This document shows, in pieces, positions 6,111 through 12,666 of a stretch of 27,889 nt of DNA (the stretch's first letter is position 1; each line of letters opens with the position of its first letter). Source of the stretch: an uncultured Alphaproteobacteria bacterium (lineage in GTDB: Bacteria > Pseudomonadota > Alphaproteobacteria > RF32 > CAG-239); assembly GCA_934254915.1 (NCBI GenBank), contig CAKQMH010000014.1:1-27889 (forward strand), in the 5' to 3' direction. Under the pieces are notes generated by a model. The model searched no databases. It was not told the DNA's origin and worked only from the letters and a program-made list of their open reading frames with translations. A program made the position numbers and the translations under genes.

Positions 6111-6593
6111 GTGAACCGCGAAGAAAAAGCACAATTACTCAGTGAACTGAACGAATTGTTTTCCGGAGCTGAAATTGTTGTTGTATCGCACTACAAAGGT
6201 TTGACGGTACAAGAAGTTTCAGAATTAAGAAATGCTATTCGTAAAGCTGGTGCTGGGTTCAGAGTTACCAAAAACCGTATTACTCGTTTAGCTCTTAAGG
6301 GTACCAAGTTTGAAAATATTGCTGACTTGTTCAAAGGTCCGACTGCAATTGCATTCGCCAATGATCCGATTTCAGCATGTAAAGCTTGTGTAGAATTTGC
6401 TAAAGGCAATGAAAAATTAATCGTTGTCGGCGGTGCGATGGGAACCGGTGTTCTCTCGACCGACGAAATCAATAAGTTGGCTACAATTCCGTCAATGGAC
6501 GAACTCAGAGCCAAAATTATTGGTTTGTTGCAAGCTCCTGCTGCTCAATTGGCAAGAGTTACCAAAGCATACAGCGAAAAAGAAGCTGCTTAA
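6111..6593 (+). CDS. rplJ: 50S ribosomal protein L10
   Basis: L10 (160 residues) anchors the L7/L12 dimers to the ribosome next to L11. With L7/L12 it also represses its own mRNA. The N-terminal rRNA-binding domain shows VVVSHYKGLTVQEVSELRNAIRKAG and FRVTKNRITRLAL in the positions typical of L10. The C-terminal helix that carries L7/L12 dimers ends in LLQAPAAQLARVTKAYSEKE. The start is GTG at 6111 with GGAG about 7 bases upstream. Length is slightly below the common 165-175. It has its own promoter and L10-type leader and is followed after 95 bases by rplL. Confidence 0.97.
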   Translation: MNREEKAQLLSELNELFSGAEIVVVSHYKGLTVQEVSELRNAIRKAGAGFRVTKNRITRLALKGTKFENIADLFKGPTAIAFANDPISACKACVEFAKGNEKLIVVGGAMGTGVLSTDEINKLATIPSMDELRAKIIGLLQAPAAQLARVTKAYSEKEAA

Positions 6594-6688
6594 GGTTGGT
6601 GTTCTTGGTTTCTGAACAAATTGTAAGAAGCTGAGAATTGAGTAAAGTTTTTGGAAATTTGATTTAATTAATTTATTGGAGAAAAAAA

Positions 6689-7063
6689 ATGGCCGATTTA
6701 GCCAAGTTAGTAGATGAATTGTCAGCTTTGACTGTTATGGAAGCCGCTGACCTGTCAAAAATGTTGGAAGAAAAATGGGGCGTTTCTGCTGCCGCTGCTG
6801 TTGCTGTTGCTGCCGGTGGTGCTGCTGCAGGTGCTGCTGCCGCTGAAGAAAAAGATGAATTTGATGTAGTTCTTGCTGAAGCTGGCGCAAACAAAATTAA
6901 CGTCATCAAAGAAGTTCGTGCAATCACAGGTTTGGGCTTGAAAGAAGCTAAAGATTTGGTAGATGGCGCACCGAAGACCATCAAAGAAGGCGTTGCTAAG
7001 GCTGAAGCTGAAGAAATGAAGAAGAAATTGGAAGAAGCCGGCGCTAAAGTTGAACTGAAGTAA
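6689..7063 (+). CDS. rplL: 50S ribosomal protein L7/L12
   Basis: L7/L12 (124 residues) is the multicopy acidic stalk protein that recruits and activates translation GTPases. The N-terminal dimerisation domain (about 1-33) is followed by an Ala/Gly-rich hinge (about 35-55). The globular C-terminal domain contains EFDVVLAEAGANKINVIKEVR and the conserved GLGLKEAKDLVDGAPK factor-binding helix. The ATG follows a TTGGAGA ribosome binding site. In nearly all relatives rpoB comes next. Here the gene is closed by a strong terminator and rpoB is not present in the window. Confidence 0.98.
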   Translation: MADLAKLVDELSALTVMEAADLSKMLEEKWGVSAAAAVAVAAGGAAAGAAAAEEKDEFDVVLAEAGANKINVIKEVRAITGLGLKEAKDLVDGAPKTIKEGVAKAEAEEMKKKLEEAGAKVELK

Positions 7064-7082
7064 TTTCGGTTTGAAGTCAGTT

Positions 7083-7120
7083 AAAAAACTCCATCAACGT
7101 AAGTTGGTGGAGTTTTGCTT
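7083..7120 (+). terminator. Strong terminator after rplL
   Basis: AAAACTCCATCAAC and GTTGGTGGAGTTTT form a 14-bp stem with one wobble and a 4-nt loop, ending in a T-rich run. It marks rplL as the last gene of its operon. Confidence 0.88.
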
Positions 7121-7203
7121 TTAAACAGAAAGCGGTTATATTAGGCCGAAAAATCTCAAACAAGAGAGCTTCAACCTCTTATACCGTGAATGATAATACG
7201 GCT

Positions 7204-7425
7204 TTAATTCATTTTGTGTTCAAGGCTTTCACGCAAAGAACAAGCCGGAACAAAAATCATCGCCAAAGCCGAAATTCCGACCAAAACGTAGACTATGCGG
7301 CTGAGGACGCTCATGTAGCCGAAGATAAAGGCGACTAAATCAAAGTCAAAAGCTCCGACCAATCCCCAGTTCAGGCCGCCGATGATAGTCAGAATCAAGG
7401 CCGTATTGTGCCAAAAATCACGCAT
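7204..7425 (-). CDS. DUF378 family small membrane protein
   Basis: This 73-residue protein has two membrane segments (about residues 7-30 and 38-60). It matches the DUF378 (YuzA-like) pattern: an IGGLNWGLVGAF motif in the first segment, then LVAFIFG and SRIVYVLVGISAL in the second. The biochemical role of the family is not known to me. A clear AGGAG ribosome binding site lies before the start, which supports the ATG ending at 7425. It is transcribed opposite to rplL and stands alone. The adjacent stretch 7121-7203 shows no gene. Confidence 0.9.
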   Translation of the reverse strand: MRDFWHNTALILTIIGGLNWGLVGAFDFDLVAFIFGYMSVLSRIVYVLVGISALAMIFVPACSLRESLEHKMN

Positions 7426-7505
7426 TTTATTTCTCCTTTTTTGTTTTGAAAATTTATGCAGTTATGATATATGAGAGGTATTAAGTTTTTCAATGGAGAG
7501 CAACG

Positions 7506-8216
7506 GTGGCGGAATATAGCGAAAAGTTTAAGAAGTTTATTGAAATATGGCAGCAGGAATTTGCCATGGAGCGCAGTATTGATGAAAAAATTTGTGCGGA
7601 TAAAGATGGTAATCCGCTTCCGTGGTACACATTTCCGGCGATTGAATATTTGCAGCAATTTGATTATTGCAACAAACGTATTTTTGAGTTCGGCTGTGGT
7701 TACTCGTCAGCATTTTGGGCTAAACGGGCATTGCAGGTAACATCGATTGAGGACAATTACAACTGGTTTACTAAATGGCGGCAGGAGTTTGCCGAGCCTA
7801 ATTTGGAAATCAGGTGGCGAGATGAGGGTGAACAATATGAAAATGCTATTTTTGAAGGTGAAAATACCTGCTATGACGTTATTGTTATTGATGGTAAACG
7901 GCGAGCCGAATGTGCTAACGCGGCTCTGGTAAAATTAGCTCCTGACGGAATGGTTATTTTGGATGACAGCGATCGTATCAACACCTCGCAAGAATATGTC
8001 AATGCGGTTAAAACACTACGGCAGGCTGACTTGATGCAGGTTGATTTTTACGGATTCTGCCCGATGAATAATTATCCAAAAACAACCAGTCTGTTTTTGC
8101 GGCGGAATTTTAATTTTGCATCGCTTTATCCGGTGCAACCGATAAACGGGGTGGGTAACCTGTGGCGCAAACCGCGCAAAGAACGTAAAGAGTTTGTAAA
8201 AAAATTCAGTCTTTAG
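7506..8216 (+). CDS. Class I SAM-dependent methyltransferase-like protein
   Basis: This 236-residue protein has a Rossmann-type methyltransferase core. The SAM-binding motif I reads FEFGCGYSSAFWA (residues 60-72). An acidic residue pair follows at the end of strand 2 (SIEDN, 80-84), and YDVIVIDGKRR (123-133) and GMVILDDSD (148-156) correspond to strands 4 and 5. The substrate cannot be told from sequence. Similar proteins act on sugars, small molecules or proteins, and neighbours give no clue. The GTG start at 7506 has GGAGAG 6 bases upstream. The C-terminus is rich in Lys and Arg. It lies in the block that replaces rpoBC. Confidence 0.75.
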   Translation: MAEYSEKFKKFIEIWQQEFAMERSIDEKICADKDGNPLPWYTFPAIEYLQQFDYCNKRIFEFGCGYSSAFWAKRALQVTSIEDNYNWFTKWRQEFAEPNLEIRWRDEGEQYENAIFEGENTCYDVIVIDGKRRAECANAALVKLAPDGMVILDDSDRINTSQEYVNAVKTLRQADLMQVDFYGFCPMNNYPKTTSLFLRRNFNFASLYPVQPINGVGNLWRKPRKERKEFVKKFSL

Positions 8217-8237
8217 AAAAATATATATAAAAACGGG

Positions 8238-8266
8238 TTGACGTTTTTGTCCAAAAATGGTATAAC
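8238..8266 (+). promoter_or_regulatory. Promoter upstream of the orphan gene at 8358
   Basis: TTGACG (8238-8243) and TATAAC (8261-8266) are separated by exactly 17 bases, a near-consensus sigma-70 promoter. The transcript would start near 8274, with about 85 nt before the gene. Confidence 0.75.
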
Positions 8267-8357
8267 GTTATTAAATTTTTACAATTAACTTTATATTATT
8301 AACCGACAATAGCTTGAGTGATAATAACGCTCCTCTAAAGTCACAAAAAATGGCAAA

Positions 8358-9098
8358 ATGAATTATCTTGACATTAAGAATGTGCTTGGTCCGCATCCGC
8401 GTATTGCAACTCCTCTTTCAGCTAACGACAAAAAAAATCGCTCTTACAAAAAGTTCAAAACCAATGAACAAAAGGTGATGTGTTTTGTTAACTCGTATGC
8501 TTTTCAGGGTTTTTGCGAGTATAATAAAATCGTGGATGGTTCGTTACTGCAAATTGCAGTCGGCAGCGAGTCTCGTGCGTATCCCTGTGGTGATGGTGAT
8601 GATGATTGGGTTTGCGACTTTTTCATCTCTTTCGGAGGAGTTTTCGATAACAGCAATGTTAAAGCTCCGAGGTTTGTAAAAAGACTGTCTTGGGATGAGC
8701 ATAAAATTTACTATGCGGCAACATTCTGGGTTAAACGCGATGAAAACGGCTACTGGGAAGCAGAAATGCTTATCGACGGTGAAAGCTTTTTGAGTGGCAG
8801 CGCAAGTAAACAAGCGTTTGCTAAAACCGCCGAGTGTTTGCAGTTAAAACTGGCTCAAGACTTTGTGGCCAAGCTGGATTGTAATGGCAAAAAGTCATTC
8901 TATCGTGTGGCGTTGGCTAAACGAGATGACGGCAAAGATGTCTATCTGCTAATCTCCTTCGACAACGGAATGTTGTTTGAAGTTTTGCCGGAAACGGTGA
9001 TCGTTGAAGAAGTATTCAGCGATGGTATTTTTGCGGTGTTGCGTACCGACTACAATTGGTTTCGCAATATCAGCGGTAATGACTTTGTCCGTATCTGA
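8358..9098 (+). CDS. Hypothetical protein of unknown family
   Basis: The 246-residue product is soluble, with no signal peptide or membrane segment. It opens MNYLDIKNVLGPHPRIATPL and carries an acidic GDGDDDWVCDFF stretch at about residues 76-87. The rest alternates short hydrophobic and polar stretches with many aromatic residues, which suggests a mostly beta structure. I do not recognise a domain. A near-consensus promoter upstream and a strong terminator downstream make it a single-gene unit, and codon use resembles the neighbours, so it is probably real. The ribosome binding site is weak. No function is proposed. Confidence 0.75.
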   Translation: MNYLDIKNVLGPHPRIATPLSANDKKNRSYKKFKTNEQKVMCFVNSYAFQGFCEYNKIVDGSLLQIAVGSESRAYPCGDGDDDWVCDFFISFGGVFDNSNVKAPRFVKRLSWDEHKIYYAATFWVKRDENGYWEAEMLIDGESFLSGSASKQAFAKTAECLQLKLAQDFVAKLDCNGKKSFYRVALAKRDDGKDVYLLISFDNGMLFEVLPETVIVEEVFSDGIFAVLRTDYNWFRNISGNDFVRI

Positions 9099-9103
9099 CA
9101 AGT

Positions 9104-9152
9104 AAAAAAAAGACTGCTGTTATGAACTTTGGTTCATACGGCAGTTTTTTTT
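9104..9152 (+). terminator. Terminator after the orphan gene
   Basis: ACTGCTGTTATGAAC and GTTCATACGGCAGT pair over about 14 bp with one bulged T and one wobble, followed by eight T. The next 260 bases up to pal hold no gene that I can support. Confidence 0.88.
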
Positions 9153-9413
9153 GTGGGCGGACGAATCATAACTAAAGGCGTATTTAAGAATCGCAAATCG
9201 GGGTTATGTTGAAAAATGAGACGGAAAAATCGGCGCTTTTAGGGACAAAATACGATGATTGAGAGCGATAAAAATCCATAAAAATATAATTTTATGCTTT
9301 TTTTCACTTAACTATCGTTTTTTATAGTTGAAAATTAAAAATTTATTGCTTAAGTTAGTGCTGTATTAGTTGTTTTACAATTAAAGTTTTTAAACCATAT
9401 GGAGATTAATAAA

Positions 9414-9878
9414 ATGAAAAAACTTTTAAGTTTGTTCGTAGCAGTTGTTGCTTTGTCAGGTTGTTCTAGCCTTGGCTTTGACGGTGGCTTGTTCGGTGGC
9501 AGCGAATGCGAATCCAGAGAAGCACGTGACTTCATGGAAAATGCTCAAGACAGAGTATTCTTTGCTTTTGATAGCTCTGCTATTTCTGCTGATTCTGCCG
9601 AAATCTTGAACACTCAAGTTAAATGGCTGAAAAAACATGAAAATGTTAATGTAATCGTTCAAGGTTACTGCGATGAAAGAGGTACTCGTGAATACAACTT
9701 GGCTTTGGGTGAACGCCGTGCAAACGCTGTAAAACAATACCTCGTATCTCAAGGTATTGCTGCTGACAGAATCTCTGTCATTTCTTACGGTAAAGAAAGA
9801 CCGGCTGTTTTGGGTAGCAACGAAGCTGCTTGGGCTCAAAACCGTCGTGCTGTAACAGTTGTTAAAGCTGCTAACTAA
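9414..9878 (+). CDS. pal: Peptidoglycan-associated lipoprotein Pal
   Basis: Pal (154 residues) is an outer-membrane lipoprotein that binds peptidoglycan and works with TolQRAB in outer-membrane constriction at division. A signal peptide ends in a lipobox (ALSGC) with the lipidated Cys at residue 17. A short linker leads to an OmpA-like domain with VFFAFDSSAIS, then VQGYCDERGTREYNLALGERRA, which carries the diaminopimelate-binding Asp and Arg, and ISVISYGKERP. The ATG at 9414 is preferred because GGAG lies 9 bases upstream; an ATG at 9399 overlaps that site. tolB, normally directly upstream, is not present in this window. Confidence 0.96.
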   Translation: MKKLLSLFVAVVALSGCSSLGFDGGLFGGSECESREARDFMENAQDRVFFAFDSSAISADSAEILNTQVKWLKKHENVNVIVQGYCDERGTREYNLALGERRANAVKQYLVSQGIAADRISVISYGKERPAVLGSNEAAWAQNRRAVTVVKAAN

Positions 9879-9899
9879 CAGCCAACTTGTTTTTCAAAA

Positions 9900-9934
9900 C
9901 AAAAAACGTATCCTCTTCAGGATACGTTTTTTTG
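9900..9934 (+). terminator. Terminator between pal and cpoB
   Basis: AAAAAACGTATCCT and AGGATACGTTTTTT form a perfect stem around CTTC and end in a T-run. It would end or attenuate the pal transcript before cpoB. Confidence 0.88.
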
Positions 9935-10002
9935 TGCTTGTGATTTAGAAAAAATTAAACTAAAGTAGGCGTGTTATTGGTATAAAATAAAAAGAGGTGG
10001 CT

Positions 10003-10857
10003 ATGAAGTTTTCCAGAATGTTTTTGTTGATGACGGCGGCGGTTTTGATGAGCCAAAGTGTTAAGGCTCAGTCATTGGCGGCGATTGAAAATGATATTGC
10101 GCAATTACGTGAAGATGTTCAGGTTTTGCAGCGCCAGTCGTATCGCGATAAGGAAAACGGAATTACTCCGGCTTCGGCGCAAGATGTCGCAGTTAAAATG
10201 GGGCAGTTTGATGAAACTTTGCGCGGCGTGGTCGGACATATGGATGAACTTGAATTTAAGCTTAAAGCCTTGGAAAAGCGCCTTGAAGTAATTAATAAAG
10301 ATGTTGATATGCGCCTGAAGACAATTGAAGGCAAACCGATTGAAGCCGGCAATTTGGGAGCTAATGTTGCCGCAACACCCAAATACAATGCGCCGGTAGC
10401 GGCTAATGCTCCGAAATCAATTGTCGGCGATAGCATCACCAAAGGTGACGATTTGCCCGATGTTAAAACCCAATCGGCCGAAGAAATCTATCAGGCCGGG
10501 TTGGATGCGATTAACAGCGGGAACAATGAAGAGGCAATTGTCAAATTTACGACGGTTATCTCTAAATTTCCGCAGCATAAATTAGCCGGCAATGCGCAAT
10601 ATTGGATGGGCGAAGCTTATTATGCCAAAAAGGATTATGCTAAAGCGGCGGTTTCGTTCGCCAAGGGGTATGAAAAATACAAAGACGGCACTAAAGGAGC
10701 TGACAATATTTTGAAGCTTGGTATGTCGATGAAAGAATTGGGCAAACCGACCGAAGCTTGTGCCGCATTCACCAGCCTGCCGAAAGAGTTTCCTAAGGCT
10801 GAGCAAGGTTTGAAAGATAAGGCGGCCAAACTGGCCAAGGATCTTAACTGCAAGTAA
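10003..10857 (+). CDS. cpoB: Cell division coordinator CpoB (YbgF)
   Basis: CpoB (284 residues) is a periplasmic protein that, in E. coli, coordinates peptidoglycan synthesis with outer-membrane constriction through the Tol system. A signal peptide ends at about residue 22 (SVKAQ). A coiled-coil segment follows (about 25-110, with repeated heptads such as LREDVQVLQRQ and LKALEKRLEVI). After a linker comes a C-terminal TPR domain (about 165-284) with AEEIYQAGLDAINSGNNEEAI and YWMGEAYYAKKDYAKAAVSF. ATG 10003 is chosen because AAAGAGG is 5 to 6 bases upstream; a GTG at 9997 overlaps that site. It follows pal, its usual neighbour, and is followed closely by tilS. Confidence 0.94.
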   Translation: MKFSRMFLLMTAAVLMSQSVKAQSLAAIENDIAQLREDVQVLQRQSYRDKENGITPASAQDVAVKMGQFDETLRGVVGHMDELEFKLKALEKRLEVINKDVDMRLKTIEGKPIEAGNLGANVAATPKYNAPVAANAPKSIVGDSITKGDDLPDVKTQSAEEIYQAGLDAINSGNNEEAIVKFTTVISKFPQHKLAGNAQYWMGEAYYAKKDYAKAAVSFAKGYEKYKDGTKGADNILKLGMSMKELGKPTEACAAFTSLPKEFPKAEQGLKDKAAKLAKDLNCK

Positions 10858-10874
10858 GTAAAGCCGCGGATAAG

Positions 10875-11966
10875 GTGGAAGAGTTTTTAGCAACATATCC
10901 GCCGGAAGGCGAGGTTATTGCCGTCGGTGTTTCCGGCGGAGCGGACTCGTTAGCTTTAGTGTTGCGGTTGCAGGAATGGGTGTCAAAACACCATAAAAAA
11001 ATTGTAGCTTTAACGGTTGATCACCGCCTGCGTCCCGAATCTGCGGCGGAAGCTGCTTATGTCGCGCAGTTGATGTGTGCGAACGGAATTGAACATCATA
11101 TATTGGTCTGGGAGAATGAAAAACCGCAATCCGGAATTGAGGAAGCGGCGCGGCTGGCGCGCTATGATTTGCTGTTGAGTTGGTGTCGGGAACATGGTGT
11201 CAAAACCTTGGCTATCGGGCATCATCGCCGTGATCAAGCGGAAACTTTTTTGCTACGTTTGCAGCGCGGCAGCGGGTTGTATGGTTTAAGTGCGATGCTG
11301 CCGAAAACATTTCGCGGCGGGATTTGCCTTATTCGCCCGCAGTTGAATGACAGCCCCGAAAGTTTACAAGCTTATTTGCGGCAACTAGGAATTACATGGG
11401 TTGAAGATCCGTCAAATCAGTGTTTGGATTTCCAGCGGGTGCGGATGCGCAAGTTTTTACCCGAACTGGAAGCCCAAACCGGCATAAGCGAGCAAAGGCT
11501 GGCGGAAACAGCGGCGGTTTTGGCGCGGACACGAGCTTATTTTGAGGAACAGATTAACAGTTTAATCCAAAACTATGTGCGTGATTGGCATGGCGCTGCG
11601 TTGTCAATTTCTAAAGCCGTATGGCTGAAACAACATTCCGAAATCCGCTATCTTTTGATGACGGAGTTGTTGCGGAGGGTGTCAGGGCAGGTTTATGCGC
11701 CGGAGGCGGAAGAGGTATTGCGCCTGAGTAACCGAATGCAACAACCGGAGTTCAGCGGTGCAACTTTGGGCGGTTGTGAAATTTGGGCAAGCCGCGGCAA
11801 GTTTTGGCTGACGCCGGAGATTAAAGACCGGCAGGTTATGTCCAAAGCCGAATGGGAGAAATGCTTGCATTTGCTGCCGCAGTATGCTAAAGCTGATTTA
11901 CCCTACAAAGTAAGGCGGGCGATATATAATCATTTGATGAAGAAAAATAATGGCAAAAAAAGATAA
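10875..11966 (+). CDS. tilS: tRNA(Ile)-lysidine synthetase TilS
   Basis: TilS modifies C34 of the CAU-anticodon isoleucine tRNA to lysidine, so that it reads AUA instead of AUG. The PP-loop ATP-binding motif is SGGADS (residues 20-25). Further family landmarks are TVDHRLRPESAAEA, IGHHRRDQAETFLLRLQRGSG and LIRPQL, then VEDPSNQ and RVRMRKFLPEL. The 363 residues are shorter than E. coli TilS (about 430), with a reduced C-terminal region. The GTG start at 10875 is 17 bases after the cpoB stop. The gene overlaps smpB by 17 bases. In many alphaproteobacteria ftsH follows tilS in this cluster; here smpB does. Confidence 0.94.
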   Translation: MEEFLATYPPEGEVIAVGVSGGADSLALVLRLQEWVSKHHKKIVALTVDHRLRPESAAEAAYVAQLMCANGIEHHILVWENEKPQSGIEEAARLARYDLLLSWCREHGVKTLAIGHHRRDQAETFLLRLQRGSGLYGLSAMLPKTFRGGICLIRPQLNDSPESLQAYLRQLGITWVEDPSNQCLDFQRVRMRKFLPELEAQTGISEQRLAETAAVLARTRAYFEEQINSLIQNYVRDWHGAALSISKAVWLKQHSEIRYLLMTELLRRVSGQVYAPEAEEVLRLSNRMQQPEFSGATLGGCEIWASRGKFWLTPEIKDRQVMSKAEWEKCLHLLPQYAKADLPYKVRRAIYNHLMKKNNGKKR

Positions 11967-12426
11967 AAAAAGTGACTTTATCTCAAGCGGTTTGGTGGCG
12001 CAAAATCGACGCGCACATTTTGATTATCTGATTGAGGAAAAATACGTAGCCGGCCTTGAGCTCACCGGTACGGAAGTTAAGTCGCTGCGTTTGGGACACG
12101 CCAATATCAATGACGCTTTCGGCATTGAGAAAAACGGCGAGTTGTTTATGTCCAATATGTTTATTGCCGAATATGCCAACAAAGGCTATGCCTCACATCC
12201 CGAAAAGCGGGAACGCAAGTTATTGCTAAAGAAAAAAGAGATTATCGACATTATCAATTCGCTGGCGCGAAAAGGCTCAACCCTGATTGCCATACGTTTA
12301 TTTTTTGACAACAACGGGCGGGCAAAACTCGAAATCGGTCTTGGTCGCGGTAAAAAGAATTTTGACAAGCGCGAAACGATTAAGAAGAGGGAGTGGGATA
12401 GGCAGAAATCTCGTTTGGTGCTATGA
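11950..12426 (+). CDS. smpB: SsrA-binding protein SmpB
   Basis: SmpB (158 residues) binds tmRNA and brings it to stalled ribosomes for trans-translation. The OB-fold core has NRRAHFDYLIEEKYVAGLEL followed by TGTEVKSLR, then IAEYANKGYASHPEKRERKLLL. The basic C-terminal tail that lies in the mRNA channel reads KNFDKRETIKKREWDRQKSR. Length is normal. The start lies inside the end of tilS, so the two are probably translationally coupled. The tmRNA gene itself (ssrA) is not in this window. Confidence 0.97.
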   Translation: MAKKDKKSDFISSGLVAQNRRAHFDYLIEEKYVAGLELTGTEVKSLRLGHANINDAFGIEKNGELFMSNMFIAEYANKGYASHPEKRERKLLLKKKEIIDIINSLARKGSTLIAIRLFFDNNGRAKLEIGLGRGKKNFDKRETIKKREWDRQKSRLVL

Positions 12427-12435
12427 AGTTCGTCT

Positions 12436-12470
12436 AGGGTAGGGAAGCTCGTCTAGAGGTTTTCTAGAGC
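12436..12470. repeat. Short palindrome just after smpB
   Basis: GCTCGTCTAGA and TCTAGAGC form a stem around GGTTT. The unit CGTCTAG occurs twice nearby (in GTTCGTCTAG and GCTCGTCTAG). It is the first of a chain of palindromes reaching to 12655. Confidence 0.5.
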
Positions 12471-12484
12471 AAAAAACATCAGAA

Positions 12485-12536
12485 CGGTCAAAATCCACGT
12501 AGGTCTATCTACGCTAGGATTTTGACCGCTTCGTTT
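12485..12536 (+). terminator. Long hairpin, possible smpB terminator
   Basis: CGGTCAAAATCC (12485-12496) pairs perfectly with GGATTTTGACCG (12517-12528), and CGTAG (12498-12502) with CTACG (12509-12513). The 44-nt hairpin is nearly continuous. TTTTT follows about six bases later, so it may end the tilS-smpB transcript, though it is longer than a usual terminator and could be a repeat element. Confidence 0.6.
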
Positions 12537-12595
12537 TTCACTCTATAAAATCCACTATCCGAACTTCTATGAGTACGTGCAAATAATATTTAAAA

Positions 12596-12625
12596 TGTCA
12601 CCCTTCGACTGCGCTCAGGGTGACA
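12596..12625. repeat. REP-like palindrome
   Basis: TGTCACCCT (12596-12604) pairs perfectly with AGGGTGACA (12617-12625) around TCGACTGCGCTC. It strongly resembles a palindromic type (CACCCTGAGC...GAAGGGTG) that I recall being dispersed in intergenic regions of many bacteria. Copy number in this genome cannot be judged from one window. Confidence 0.6.
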
Positions 12626-12630
12626 ATGTT

Positions 12631-12666
12631 AGTGCCGCGACGATTGCGCGGCACTATTATATTTTT
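12631..12666 (+). terminator. GC-rich hairpin before the Cys-rich gene's 3' end
   Basis: AGTGCCGCG (12631-12639) pairs with CGCGGCACT (12647-12655) around a 7-nt loop, followed on the plus strand by an A/T-rich run with TTTTTT. It may act as a terminator for plus-strand transcripts and as a barrier between smpB and the convergent gene. Confidence 0.6.

Noticed and set aside
5617..6145. Plus-strand reading frames in the rplA-rplJ gap
   Set aside because: They run through the large palindrome, the terminator and the L10-type leader, and give unrelated, non-domain peptides. Regulatory RNA explains the region better.
8358..9098. Idea that the orphan gene is a phage or defence component
   Set aside because: No nuclease, helicase, integrase or toxin motif is visible and no such gene lies nearby. 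Codon use matches the surroundings.
10582..10896. Minus-strand reading frames opposite cpoB and tilS
   Set aside because: They are shadows of cpoB, which has a clear signal peptide, coiled coil and TPR domain on the plus strand.
12427..12665. CRISPR-like or tmRNA-like element after smpB
   Set aside because: The palindromes differ from one another with no regular spacer, and there is no tRNA-like domain or tag-coding frame, so neither a CRISPR array nor ssrA is supported.
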